The position numbers were made by a program, and so were the translations under genes. The notes under the pieces are model-generated. The model saw only the letters and a program-made list of their open reading frames with translations. It made no database searches and was not told where the DNA came from. A stretch of 64,000 bases of DNA from Hermetia illucens (Eukaryota > Arthropoda > Insecta > Diptera > Stratiomyidae): contig NC_051850.1 in the NCBI RefSeq assembly GCF_905115235.1, positions 25,297,010 through 25,361,009 of the forward strand, read 5' to 3'. Shown here piece by piece: positions 45,022 to 57,309 of the stretch; positions within the stretch are counted from its first letter, which is position 1; every line of letters starts with the position of its first letter.

Positions 45022-45760
45022 CCGGGTGCCGCGATTGAGTGGGAGATCCACGACGGATCACAGCCTCAATCGTTATTTCTTCTGCCTCAGATCTTAAGTG
45101 AGGCGCGATCTTTGAGGCTGCCCTTCCCTGACACCCTCCCAACCATTATTTTTCATGGATGCCCCTAAAACGTGAGTTTTGCGGGTTAAGGGGGTGGAGA
45201 GAAGAAGGAGGGAAAGATCTGAGGCAGAAGAAATAACGATTGAGGCTGTGTTCCGCCGTGGATTTTCCCTACTGCATCACGGCACTCGCTCACTATCCAT
45301 TTTCTTATTTTCATTTTTCAGGTTCAGATTTCAGGGAGGGAACCTCAAGGGTCGCCCCTCGCTGAAGATCTGAAGAAGAAGAAATAACTATTGAGTCTAT
45401 GTTCCGTCGTAGATCTTCCCTCCTCGATCACGGCAATGGCTTCAGAGATCTCAAAGACTGCGCCTCACTGAAGACCTGAGGCAGGAGAAATAACGACTGC
45501 AGCTGTATCTTCCCCCCTCAATCGCGGCACTCGGTTCTGGAGGTCTACGGTTCCGTCTTTTTTTTTATTTTCACTTTTGAGGTTTCAGAATATCCCTGAA
45601 ACGTGAGTTTTGCGAACTAAGGAGGTGGAGAGAAGAAGATAGGGTCGAAAATTCAAACGCCGCGCTTCACGAAACTTCACGCCGCGAAGATCTGAGGCAG
45701 AAGAAATAACGATTGAGGCTGTGTTTCTCGTGTATCTTCCTTCCACGATCGCGGCCACGT
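45022..45760. repeat. Tandem and inverted repeat cluster
   Basis: About 70-bp unit (GATCTGAGGCAGAAGAAATA, then ACGATTGAGGCTGTG, then CACGGCACTCG) on + at 45214-45288, 45364-45437, 45470-45535 and 45686-45755, and inverted at 45022-45095. The inverted unit and the first + unit form ~74-bp arms around a ~118-bp spacer. A second module (CGTGAGTTTTGCG, then GGTGGAGAGAAGAAG) occurs at 45171-45210 and 45602-45641. Confidence 0.8.
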
Positions 45761-45769
45761 GTCGGCAGA

Positions 45770-46435
45770 GCGCTTGAATGGAGTTTCAGTATTTGCGAGC
45801 AACCTTCATGGTCAATTTTGCCATTTTTTTAGGTTTTTGTTACAGCTTCTCCCTCTAGGTGGTCCTCGGCTACTCTGGATGGTAGTATGACCATCTCGAT
45901 TCCCTTTACTTAATTACAAAATCCCAAAATGCGTTTAACTTTCCCGACGCTATGCTAGACTAACCCCTTAAGGTGGAATGATGCAAACGAATCTAGCTTC
46001 ACTACTCACTGCAGACGTGGTTTGTACAGGTGACTGACATAATCCCTGCAACGTAAGAATGGTAGAAGAATGGGTTTTTAAGAGAGCTACATGGCAAATA
46101 ACTAGTTTGCAAGATGCGGGAATATGATGCTATGGAATCGGAATATGGCAAAATTTTATTCCGCACTTTTGATTTGTGCATTCCGATGCTTTGAACTAGG
46201 ACCGTCATTTTCACCGAAATGCATGCTTAAATAGTATATAAAAGAAAACAAAGACGTGTAGTGTGTCAAAAGACGAACAAGAACAATACAACAAATAATA
46301 CTGAAATTCTCGCCGAAATCCAGTGTGGAAAACGGTTTTGATATGTAGATTGATCTACGCTCCTATTCTAAGTAAAAACATCTAAAATACTACCTAAAAT
46401 AATCTGGAAACAACCTGACGTAGTCCAAAAAACCT
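45770..46435. other. No gene recognised
   Basis: Mixed DNA with a 70-residue minus frame at 46002-46214 that I do not recognise. Confidence 0.4.
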
Positions 46436-46440
46436 TCGAA

Positions 46441-46885
46441 ATGGAAATCGGTCTAATCATGTATATGAAGTGTGGCATCTGGAAAAGCCGCATGCCATAT
46501 TCAACGAAAGAGAAATCTATAAAAGACAATGAACGGCGTCTTGCGGTAATGGAGACGAAGATGTTGTGTTGGACTAATGGAGTGACACGTTTTGATCACA
46601 TCCGAAATGAGGATATCCGCAATCGTTATGGGGTTGCACCGATCGTGGAAAAATTGCGAGAGAGGCATCTTTGGTGGTATGTGCTAACGAAAATTCACTT
46701 GCTAAGATTGGTCTAAATATCGAGGACGATGGTAAGCGACCGAAAGGCGGGCCGAAACGACGGTGGTTTGATACGCTGGATGGGGATTTAAAAGCCTCAA
46801 GATTGCACCCAGACCACGCATGCGATCGAGCTAAATGGCGACAAAGGCTCAAGAAAAAGAAGAAGAACGGAAGAGAAATCTAGGA
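46441..46885 (+). mobile_element. LINE (family C), C-terminal fragment
   Basis: ERRLAVMETKMLCWTNGVTR, FDHIRNEDIRNRYGVAPIVE, KLRERHLWWY, a frame change, ENSLAKIGLNIEDDGKRPKG and PKRRWFDTLDGDLKASRLHP, ending RAKWRQRLKKKKK. The best preserved copy of this C-terminus in the window. Confidence 0.8.
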
Positions 46886-46889
46886 TGGA

Positions 46890-48480
46890 ATCCCCACTTA
46901 AATTTTCCTTTGCTCCAGATATGTTAAAAGCACGGCTTTCAAAGTTACCGCCCCTTCTATGTCTCTATGGCAAAGCCAGGTAGAAAAAGATATTAAGAAA
47001 TTTATGAAGAACTTGTAATAACGAGCTTCAGTAAACTTGCCTTCGGTATTTCCGGAGATCGATTTCCCAACTTCAGAACTTGTAACGACTAAAATGATAT
47101 TTCGCTTTATTTTCAAATAAAGTTGCATAATAATTTTACGTTAATATTCCTTTTTCATACCGACAAAATCAACAGTACCACCAGCAGCTTCTATACAATC
47201 CAAACTCATAAGTTTCTATGAGTAAATTGCTTATTGCATCGGGTCCAAACTCGCCGAGGGAGAGATGGAGTGTGATCCTCTCCAGAATTGTTGTTTTCTC
47301 GGGGTGCTTATTATTGAAACTACATTATATGAATAGTTTACGAATACAAAATATTGAAATCGATCCTGAAATCCACATAAGTTTGCATTTATAACTTATA
47401 TAACCTAAACTGGCAATTTCACATATTAGTCAGGTCTATACCTTGCCTTTCATCAAACTAAACTAACACACAATATATGCTAATGATAAATGGTGTGATT
47501 ATGAAAATAAAAAAAAGTTATAACCGAGGCGGGCCAATCACCTCATAAAACTACTCACAGAGCGTAAATCCATTCATAAAATTTCTTTGAGACATATGCG
47601 TAATGAAGACTAGATACGGCACCTACCATTACTGAAATCTATATTCAAACTAAACTGTTTCATTTCAAGATGTACCATGAAACTGAAATCTTATTCAATA
47701 CAAGAAACCTGCACTATGAAAACCTGAAAATCGATACTTTTGAATAGTATTCCAGTGATAAAGGAGTATCTCTTTAGCATATCAACAGGTGTGGAAATCT
47801 AAATTTTTTAAATTATCTTTTTGGTGCCAAAAAGTATGCAGCAATTTGAGAAGATAAATTATAATATAAATCGAAAAATGATTTCTTATAACCTAAATCT
47901 ATAAATACCTTAGATGAAGATTTTGTAACATACTTAGCAGAGGTTCACGTTAAATCAGATATTCCTATATATGAAGCTGCATGTATGTAAGTTGAGTATA
48001 TACTATTATAGAAAGCGATTTCAAATCGAATTAAATCTATCTAGCTACTTTCAAAAAATTACATATACGGTAGATGAAAAAAGCTTAGCAGCATATGATA
48101 TTCCGAACTTTAAATCTGTCATTTGGTTTGACCTCTCAAAATCACTGGACCGTGGTTGACGCTTCTAATCTAATCTCTCCTTTTACAATTGTATCCGGTC
48201 GGAACACCACAACAGATTCAAACCGTCGAGGTATATTGATCTTCCACAGTTGGAATTATAAACTGTATATTGAAGACGGATTTACCATAACTTATCTGTT
48301 AAACGATAACTAGTGAGGTTGTGCAAACCATCCAGTTTTCCTTAAGTGCTAGTAATAAAAGTGCGACAGCTTTGCAAATTTTAAACTGAATTCTTGAACT
48401 CGGGTCAGTCCTTGGGAACTTTGAAGATAATTTTCAATTTCATTGCTCTTCTCTGCTTAAAATCTTAAATCTTAGGTGTT
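46890..48480. other. AT-rich DNA, no gene recognised
   Basis: Probably single-copy spacer with short frames only. Confidence 0.45.
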
Positions 48481-48559
48481 ATTTTTTTTTGCTGAGGATG
48501 TTGGAAGTCCTAAGTCGGCAACCACTTGATTGCGGACAGGACCACTTGGGAAGCAACCT

Positions 48560-48880
48560 ACTTCCTCTGCCCTGGACGAAACCGTCAGTCAAGATTTTTC
48601 CTCTTTGAACTTGGGTGTTTAACCCATAAAGTGGAGTCCGTGGACCACAAAAGAGGAAGTAAGTTGGGGACTCAGGATTCCTCAACAAAAAAAAAATTCA
48701 CTTCGCCTGGTCTAGGTTTGAACTTAGGATGGATTTCACTTCAATATAATTCGCACTCATGTGCCAGTTTCGGTCATGCTCCCAGGCCAGAAGTGAGGCA
48801 GCGTCTGATGAGTTGCCTCTGCCATGAACGCAACCATCAGGCAAGATTTTTTCTTTTCTTAGGTGTTACTCAACTAATTT
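48560..48880 (+). repeat. Two copies of a short dispersed repeat
   Basis: CTCTGCCCTGGACGAAACC at 48565 and CTCTGCCATGAACGCAACC at ~48818, each followed by GTCAG/ATCAGGCAAGATTTTT. A third copy starts at ~52628. Confidence 0.5.
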
Positions 48881-48939
48881 TTTTTAAATCATTCTGGTTT
48901 TCACAGAAGATTTCAGCACAATTCCCAGCCCCTTGGATT

Positions 48940-50880
48940 TTGACTACATTTTCGCTACTTTTTTTGGGCTTAAGCGGAATAAGATGGTGGGACTCTGGAG
49001 AGTACTCCTCTCCGTAGCTGATACGATTCCGGTGTCAGGTTGCTTCTGACTTCTACCGCAAGTTGCGCTCTCTTGACCTGGGAGCCAGGTTCTAACAGAC
49101 TACTAACTTCAAGATGTCGGTCCCGGTTAAGGAGCATCATAATTGTACAATGCTACGCATCAACGGAGACTTTTGATATAGTAGGGAAGGATGCCTCTTT
49201 CGAGCAATTAAACGCAATCCAGGGGAGGCTTCCTAAAAGGGATATTGTGATCGTGATAGGTGATAGAAATGCCAATGGCAACATCTTGCTCGGAGATATG
49301 ATGGGGAGACATCGTCTTGGCGACCGTCACGATAATGGTGAATGTATTTCTGCCACTTCCACCTTCTCATCATTGGTGGCACATTCGTCGAACACAGAAC
49401 CTGCTATTAGGTCAGCTGGGTTTCAACTGACCGACGCTGTACGAGTAATCAGATCGTTTCGCGAATATTAGTACATTTAGGTGTTGGCTACTGGATGTGC
49501 GTAATAAGAGAGGCACTGACATCGGCCTCGAAAGCGATCGCCATCTGATGGCCGTTTACCTTCGCTTGCGTGTTTCCTCGGACACTTCCCGCAGGGTTGG
49601 TTAGCAGCGACCCCCCAAGTTCAACATCGATCGCTCGACAATAGGAGTTCTATCTTACTGATCGACGAACAGAAGGGATTGAAGGCTCTACTGGCCGCTG
49701 CGAGTGATAACGGACATGACGCGCCCGCGTAGTGTACACCGTGACAAAAAAATGCTCAGAAAAACGGAAGATGCTGTTGATCGGAATGATTTCAGGAATG
49801 TATACCGCATCACGAAAGAGTTTCCATGCGGTCGCACATCTTTCGATGGTCCTCTGAGAGATGTCAACCGTCAACTTCTCAGCCACAATGATTAACAATT
49901 GAGGAGGTGGAAAGAACACTTCACAGCGGTTTTTAATCGTATTACATCCGGTGAAGCTCCTCCTCTTGTGGATGAAATGACTAGTCACCTTCTCTTCCTC
50001 CAAGCAGAAGAAAAATCATTTCGGACATCATTGCACTCAAACGAAGTAAAGCCGCTGATCTTGACGGTCTCCCCGCAGTGTTACTTATCGCTGCACCAAC
50101 AGTTACTGCTGCTTCCACATATACAGAAATCTAGTGAAGCCAAGACCTTCCCAAAGAGTGGAAGAAGAGGATGATCGTCAAGAACAAAAAGAATGGGACC
50201 CGTTTTAATGTGGCAATTGGAGAGGTATCTGCGCGCTCCCTGCCACCGCAAACATAATAATTAAAATAGTAGGCTGGTTTTTCCTCCCGGATTCGTCTGC
50301 ATAGACCACATCAACAATCGATCATTTTGGAACAGTGCGCGGAGTTTATGTCTTCGCTGCACCTGCTCTTCATCGATTTCGAAAAAGCTTTCGATAGCGT
50401 ACACAGGTAGTGTGTTTGAAGTGCTCTACGCAGAGCGCATTTCAAAGGAACTAATAGCTATTATCAGAGCGACATATGATGGCGAGAAGTGTCACGTGTT
50501 GCACCGAGGCGGTGACGTTCTGCATGTTGTCTTGTCCGGAGAACGGAGAGCAATCCAATAGACAATCATATTTTTCCACAAACACCTCGACTACGCTGAT
50601 GATATCTGGCGGCTCTCTCACTGGGTCATGGAAATTGGTTAAATGGCTCTGCATTTAGAAAGAGAAGCAGGTAGAACTGTACCAAAGATAAATACCAACA
50701 AAACCAAGGTTCTCAGTTTGATGCGTCATCGCACTTTTCCTATCTACATTAACGGGCAGAGCATCGAAAACAGCAATCAATTTGGATATCTGGAAAGCGT
50801 GGTTTTGTTGACAGGGGCACCGAACTGGATGTTGCCCGACACATTAACAGCGCTAAATCCGCTTTCAGGAAGCGTCTCAC
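48940..50880 (+). mobile_element. RTE-like LINE (family B), near full-length fossil
   Basis: Endonuclease (LGLSGIRWWDSGEYSSP, 48965-49016; RDIVIVIGDRNANGN, ~49233-49280; HRLGDRHDNGE), a linker (RDKKMLRKTEDAVDRND), RT (EKSFRTSLHSNEVKP; FIDFEKAFDS at ~50368-50398 intact; LDYADDIW with YADD at 50592-50603 intact) and tail (KINTNKTKVLSLM; FGYLESVV; ~50690-50800). Frame changes and stops throughout. At ~50880 the sequence passes into family C. Confidence 0.8.
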
Positions 50881-52505
50881 CTATGCCCCAGAGTATCGGT
50901 CACGCTACTCCCTGGACAGAGAACAGAACGGGGCGCTTGCCAATTGGCAAATTTATAACAATACCAACCGGGAAGCAAAGAAAGCGATCGCTGTTACCCA
51001 AGCTGTCCATAACAAAGATCTTTACGATAAACTGGACACTTGGGATGGCGAGAGAGACCTGTATCGATCTGCCAAAAACTGATACGAATGCATACAGGGT
51101 GTCGAATCTTCTGTTATGTGAATGAGAAGAACGGTACTTTGCTTACCGACCATCGAGCCGCGACAGATGGATGACAAGAATATTTCGAGCAGATTTCAAC
51201 TGAAGAATTTATTCGTCCGCCACTTCCACAATCCTTGCCGACATTTGGAGCAGTTCCACCTGTAAGCGCAACTAATGCCGTCCCCATGTACTCGAGGAGG
51301 GCAATCGGGCCGGAGTCTGAAAGGGACTCATCTGAAGTGACTCTGGTCACGAAGCCTCACTGGAGGCTATCTGGTATCGTGGGAACCGGGGCGGCCCTGT
51401 GAAAGCATATGCTCCAGGAGAATTCCCGAAGGATGTGCCCTCGGCCCGATTATTTGCCTTTGGCCCCCTTGTGGAAGTCTCATGGTGGTTGTGGTTATGC
51501 CTACATCGCGGGCAGAAATTTTCGAAGCTCAAATGTGGAGTTGCGCTGTACAATTCGGGTGTCGTATCACTGAATTACGGCAGAGTTGTTAGATAGGCCT
51601 TGCATCCACTGGTATGAATGCTGAGCGTGCACCCAGTATAAATCAGTACCGCTGTGCCAGTAATGGCGGGGCTCTAATTGCGGTCTCCAAATCAATCTGT
51701 GTCCGAAGAGGACCGTGGGATTATACCTACACGGCAGGTACTGACGTTAAACTCCCAGGAATTTCATGTCAGCGTAACTCAAGTCGAAGAAGCAATAAAA
51801 CGAATAAAATCGGGGAAAGCCACAGGACCTGACATACATCCACAACTAGACCAAAACAGCAATGATCGCCTCTTGTAACACGGTCTCAAATTGAATCTGG
51901 ATAAAACTGAATTTTTGGCGGCCGACTCCCTTGAAACAAGCACAATCACTATCAGCGGCAGATTCAAATATCTTGTGTCAATGCTATCAACCAATGGGGA
52001 ACCGCGTTATGAAATTGCTTCACGCATTAACGCAGCCTGGATGAAGTGGCGTTTCAAAATAGGTGTTCGTTGTGCTTCACGTATCAACGAAAGTCTCAAA
52101 TCTAAAGGTTATCACAATATCGGTCCTCCTGTTGCTTTCTATGATTCTGAGTATTGGCTGACTATAAAAGGCAATGAATGGCGTCTTGCGGTGATGAAGA
52201 GTCGAAGATGTAGCGTTGGACTATTGGGGTGATACGTTTTAATCACATTCGAAATGATATTCGTGATCGATATGTAATTGCACCGACCATGAAAAAACTG
52301 CGGGAGAGGCGTCTTCGATTGTATGCTCACGTAATTCGCACCAACGAGAATTCACTTTTCAGGATTGGTCTGAAAAGTGAAATCGATGATAAGCGACTAA
52401 AAGGGCTACCGAAAAAATGGTAACGATTGCATCCAGATCAGGCATTTGAGGGAACCAAATGACGAGCCGACAACGCTTGTGAGCGGGACAAAGGCCGAAG
52501 AAAAA
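50880..52505 (+). mobile_element. LINE (family C), internally deleted and interrupted
   Basis: Linker before the RT (RKRLTYAPEYRSRYSLDREQ; YDKLDTWDGERDLYRSAKN), FEQISTEEFIRPPLPQSLP (~51188-51245), a 494-bp insertion, RT entry VTQVEEAIKRIKSGKATGPD (51770-51830), then the palm is missing and the C-terminus resumes with LNLDKTEFLAAD (51888), RFKYLVSMLSTNGEPRYEIA and RDRYVIAPTMKKLRERRLR, ending in GAAGAAAAAAAAAG. Confidence 0.75.
51274..51767. mobile_element. 494-bp insertion with a 12-bp target duplication
   Basis: Flanked by GTAAGCGCAACT (51262-51273) and GTCAGCGTAACT (51768-51779), 10 of 12 bases equal. It splits PPVSAT from the following VEEAIKR of the family C protein. No tail or inverted ends seen; type unknown. 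Confidence 0.6.
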
Positions 52506-52509
52506 AAAA

Positions 52510-53780
52510 GAAGACTTGCTCCTTATATACAATTCATAAACATGACGTAAATAAAAATTGTATTCATAACAGAAACACACATGAAGATAAAAACAGCAAG
52601 TGAGAGTGATTACTATAGGATCCGGTGAGTTGCCTCTGCCCCGGACGAAATAGCCTGCTGTCTATTTTAGCCCATAAAACAAAAAAAAGCTACCTAATGG
52701 AGTGATTGAACGACAAAAAGTAAAGAAATTAAAAAAATATCGAGGACTTTAGAACTTACCAATATATAACCAACATTTTCCACTATTGATGAAAGAGGCA
52801 GAAAACTTTTGAAAATGAATAATATAATTTAAGTCCAACATAGTTCATGGGTTGGTTTTCTGGAAATTCTCAATATTAACGGAGATATAAGCGTTTAAAG
52901 TTTTTCCCAAGATTCCTCCAAATTTCATTAATTTTCCTGGCACCCAGACCCACCAACCTATATACCATTTTGAAGTTCAGACCCTCCCCCAATAGTAGTG
53001 ATCACGAATTAAGCTCGTTTTCTCTAAATTGTCACTATTAACGGAGATGTAATAGCAGAGATACTGTGTTTAAAGACGTCTGAAAATCTTAAAAATTTAT
53101 ATGTTCCTTCTATCTTACTTCTCCAAAAAAGGTCCCTCGAAAAACTTACCGTTTATATCTTTCCTTCTTACTTTCAATTTTTCAATTTAAAAGTAAACCA
53201 ATCTGGCTTTTAAAAGTGCTGCTCATCATCCTACAATTAGGTTTCGAAATCCTGATTGATCACTTTACACCATTTGTAGTCCAAAAAGCGTTTAATTTAT
53301 TGACGTACCCGGCAGATTTTTCTGTAACAGCTTAAAATCTTAAATAACAAGTTCTACCTTAATTAAACCACAAATTATACATTTATCCGATAAAAGCAGT
53401 ACGTGACGTACTATTGATGTCTCGAAATATTTATTAATGCACCAGCAAATCTAATTAAAACGCCTCAACCCAAAAACTGCAGATCGATCTAGAACAAATT
53501 CAAGGTTATTTTTTGTTGCACTACATTCTCTGCTAAAATTTAGTACAACAAATATTCGTTTCAGGGGAAAAAGTTGACGATTCTCTGTTGATTTTTTTAT
53601 TCTTCCGAAAATCGATGACTAAAAATCAATGATAATAAAATTGGGAGTTCAAGGTTTATTAACGAAAATTCAAATTATTTAGCATAAATCAAGTAGGCGG
53701 ATGTAAACGAAGTCCATTATGATCCACTTTGAGAATTCTTATATCAGAAGTCTGGAAGTCTAGATACAAGATACTTTAAT
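52510..53780. other. AT-rich DNA with one short repeat copy
   Basis: The third copy of the CTCTGCCCCGGACGAAA repeat begins near 52628. Otherwise no motif recognised. Confidence 0.4.
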
Positions 53781-53864
53781 AATGTGCAGAAATGGGCTAG
53801 CTCGCTTTGTTTTGGTTTTTTGGCACCCCATTCACACGCTATCTCTACATGTTACCATTGTTAG

Positions 53865-54054
53865 ATTGGAAATGAATTCGAAAGCTCATGATAAATTGAA
53901 GAAATGGATAAAAAACTTTACGAGTCCAGAAAAGAACAAGAAGAACCAGATAAAATCATATATTTCGAAAAAGTCTGGTTGGAGATCTTCATCAAGTTCA
54001 TTGGCGTCTAATTTTCATGTACATTCGAATCGTTCACGTAATACAGAACAACAG
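53865..54054 (+). other. Candidate host exon (start-containing)
   Basis: A good pyrimidine tract ends in TTGTTAG (53858-53864). The exon has ATG at 53872 and 61 open codons (MNSKAHDKLKKWIKNFTSPE, then Lys-rich, then SGWRSSSSSLASNF) up to CAACAG|GTTCTC at 54055. The product is basic and Ser-rich with no known domain seen. No partner exon is identified and the donor is weak, so this is a guess. Confidence 0.25.
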
Positions 54055-54212
54055 GTTCTCCTAATTTTAGCACTGACACTTTTGAAAAAGTCGTAAAAAT
54101 ATGATAATTCCTTTCATTTTCATGATAATCAGTCGGTGGAATCAAAAAGTGCAAAAAATATATCTGTGTGTTCTTTTCATAAAATTCGTGCAGGATGGTT
54201 TTTTTGGGGGAA

Positions 54213-55435
54213 TATTTATTTATTTATTTAATAAGGACAATACACAGAAAACAAATTCCTTATTACATATTGTCCTCAGAGGGAGGAGCAAGTGAATGGC
54301 TTAAAACTAGAGAAGGAAATAGACTCAAAGGACCCAAGCTGTAGGCCGTTGTAGGACCGGCATAGACTCGGAATCGGAGAGGGGAAGTAAATCTCTTGCG
54401 TGCGTTATGAGACGAGGCGATGCGGAATGTAATATTTGAATTGGCGGAGCAGCTCATTAGGCAATTGCAGAGTTTTAAGAGAGTACACATATCAAGGAAG
54501 ATACGGCGTTGCTGTAGGGAGGTGAGTTTGGGGGTGCGGAGGCGTGACGAATAATCAACCCGTGGAAGGTTCTTTTTGTAACAGATGGTCCGGGTGAATT
54601 TGCGTTGTACAGCTTCAAGAGCGTGGCAGTCACGAATGTGGAAGGGGTGTTTCTGACAAGGGAATTGAAGAGTGTTAAGAGGGCTGGATTGAAGTAAAGT
54701 CGAAGGAGGAACGTAGGATAAAACCAGACATTTTGGAGGCTCTATTGATGATGTCAACGAAGGGGGAATTGAAACGAAGTTTGTCGTCGAATATTACACC
54801 CAGGTCTTTGAAGAAGGTCAGCAGTGAAAGGGATTGTCCACTGAGAAAATAGGAAAAGGATGTTAGGAGGTTTTAAGCGAATAGCACCTCCAGTAACATT
54901 TATTAATATTCAGTGTTAGCTTGTTGGCCGAACACCAACGGACTAAATTATCAAGGTTGGATTGTAAGAGAGCACAATCCAATGGAGACGAAACAGAGGC
55001 AAACAATTTAAGGTTGTTTGCGTAAAGCAAATACGGGCAGGTGCGGATGGAAGCGAGGTCATTGATAAAAAATAGAAAGAGTAGCGGGGCAAGTATAGAG
55101 CCTTGGGGAACACCAGAAGAAGGAGACAAGGAGCGAGATGAGTAACCATGAAAAGAAAGTTTGCAGGAACGGTATGAGAGATAGGAGGAAAGCCAGGAGA
55201 TGACTGAGGGAGGGGAGTCTAGTAATGAAAGTTTAGAGAGGAGTATGTTATGGTCAACGGTATCAAAAACTTTGGTAAAGACCAGAAGGTTTGAAGCCGC
55301 AGGTCTATATTTCACGAAACCATGCTGCTCTTTGATAATTAGGTGACCGAAGTGCGCGGTCAACCAGCCGTTCACGTATCTTTCGAGGATTTTGGAGGAA
55401 GAGAGAATGGTGAATCTGAGATATTTACATGGTTC
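54213..55435 (-). mobile_element. Jockey/CR1-like LINE (family E), minus strand
   Basis: The 3' tail is TTTATTTATTTATTTA on + (54214-54230). Read from the right: RT ERYVNGWLTAHFGHLIIKEQ (~55385), FDTVDHNILLSKLSLLDSPP, LSPSSGVPQGSILAPLLFLF (~55130-55070), catalytic box LLYANNLKLF (~55025-54995; YADD changed to YANN), LTLNINKC, then the C-terminus ALEAVQRKFTRTICYKKNLP (54640-54580). 3' UTR 54230-54400. 5'-truncated at ~55435. Confidence 0.8.
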
Positions 55436-55439
55436 TAGC

Positions 55440-55630
55440 TGATGATCCGATCAATTTTGCATTTGAGAGAGTAAATAGAGTAAATATAAAATAGATAAAT
55501 CCCACATATTCAGCGAAATGTTTTCAATATTACAAAATTACTAAGTTGATCGAATTTTCCACACATTTAGTAGATATTCAATTTGGCGCCCAATGTGGGT
55601 TTCAAAAGATAAGTTCATATGTGCACTTTT
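55440..55630. other. Short spacer, nothing recognised
   Basis: AT-rich. Confidence 0.35.
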
Positions 55631-55760
55631 GCTTGATACGCTGGATAGAGATTTGAAGGTCTCACGACTACATCCAGATCAGATCTTTGATAAAATAAAA
55701 TGGTTCAACCGATCACAACGAGTCCACTCGGCTTGTGAACAGGACAAAAGCTAAAGAAAA
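55631..55760 (+). mobile_element. LINE (family C), last ~130 bp
   Basis: LDTLDRDLKVSRLHPDQIFD, then KIKW..RSQRVHSACEQDKS and an A-rich tail. It is the 3' end of family C and runs straight into repeat A copy 3. Confidence 0.65.
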
Positions 55761-56595
55761 AACAAGTCGGGAAACCGGAAGCTAGACGCTTCAGGTATGA
55801 AAGGTTTTGTGTATTTCTTTTATAAAGAGATTTGGGTGTGCATTTGTCCCATTAGCATGTAGCACGTAAAATATGCATATATTATGAGAAAATAGCCACT
55901 TTCAAGTGATATTGACATTCATAGTCTTGAATTTGCAGAGGAGCGACAGATTTGACCTAGTATAACTTTGTTAGTAATAGTGCGATTTTCACCAAATTTG
56001 GCACGATCATGATCTATACTGTAGCCTACATTGCTGCTCGTGATTCTAGGGTGAACTTAAGGGGGGTTTTCCTGTAAATTACTAAAAATTATAGTAATAT
56101 ACTATTATTAACTTTATTTGAACAGGTATCGATATGGAAGGTATTTCGGAGCCTAGGCACCATATAGTGGCAGCCCTCTGATTTTTTCCAGATTTTTCGG
56201 TTGAGTAGTTCCTGAGAATGGGTTCGTTAAAAAAATGACCACTTTCAACCCTCCGCACTCCCCACCTTTTCAACAAAAGTCAAAACTAACACCGGCTTCG
56301 AAAAGTACTAACCGAGGCCTTTAATTTGATACCCCACATGAGTATATTTGATGAAAAAAAAATGCACACCCCCCTTTTGCATGTATGGGGATCCCCCCTT
56401 AAATTCATCGTAAAAGGATGTAGCTCACTATATGCGTGAGCGTTCACAGTTCCCATCTTTCTACCAAATTTGGTGTCAATCGCTGTAACCGTCTCCGAGA
56501 AAAATGCGTGTGACGGACAGACAGACAGAGAGACAGACATACAGACAGTAAACCGATTTTAATAAGGTTTTGTTTTACAAACAAAACCTTAAAAA
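55761..56595 (+). mobile_element. Repeat A, full-length copy 3
   Basis: AACAAGTCGGGAAACCGG start, GACGGACAGACAGACAGAG run (56514-56550), AAACCGATTTTAATAAGG, hairpin with a slightly longer loop and an A5 tail. Confidence 0.75.
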
Positions 56596-56599
56596 GAGG

Positions 56600-57305
56600 A
56601 TTATGTATAGACTTCCACGCTTCAACTAAACAAATAAATGGATGGATGGTTCTGCTTACGTTTCCAATCGCAGCTTTGTATATTGATTTCCTTTACGAAC
56701 GTAGATATAAGATAAGAGTTCAATGTTAACCGTCTTAAATCAACACAAATTACACTCGTTAATTGTTAAATTTCATGCAGGATATAAGTTTACTCAATGA
56801 TGCTGTCCACATTGTCCTACATACAATGGCCTAACGCGATCGCCAAATAAGGTGATCTAGAGATTTAGGTTCTAATTCCTTGCTCTTAACTGGTATGCGT
56901 CTTCTGTGATTTTCTCTTTGTTTATTTCTTTGTGTGCATTCGAAATAGTTTTCCCGGAGTTCTTTGGACAGTTGCAAGCTGTGTTGCTAAAAGTCCAGTC
57001 CTTTTGTTGGTCTGTTGGTTTATGTTTTCTCAGCGTAACCACTGATCGCTCTAATGGAAACATACCGGCAATTGTTATCCTCAATTTTAACTCCAAGCAA
57101 TCCCAGAGTTTCGGATAGCTGCTATTGTATTTCTATTTGCTCTACATCGATGCTATTTCTCTCTCCGCTCTTCTCGTTAGGATGGGGTGTTTTGACCCTG
57201 GGTGCCGGAATATCATAAAAAGTGTTCACCATTCCAGCCCATGTGAATTGGTCGTAAGCCTCTTGATGGTCCTGCAGAAGTGACTGTTTATCGCCCATGG
57301 CGAGC
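56600..57305. other. Unidentified; possible minus-strand coding relic
   Basis: Minus-strand frames at 57310-56872 in one direction (DQFTWAGMVNTFYDIPAPRV; LGLLGVKIEDNN; NTACNCPKNSGKT) look protein-like but match nothing I know. Confidence 0.3.
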
Positions 57306-57309
57306 AGCA

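Noticed and set aside
45179-45373. Short frame across the repeat cluster as a coding exon
   Set aside because: It spans two repeat units and is not kept between them.
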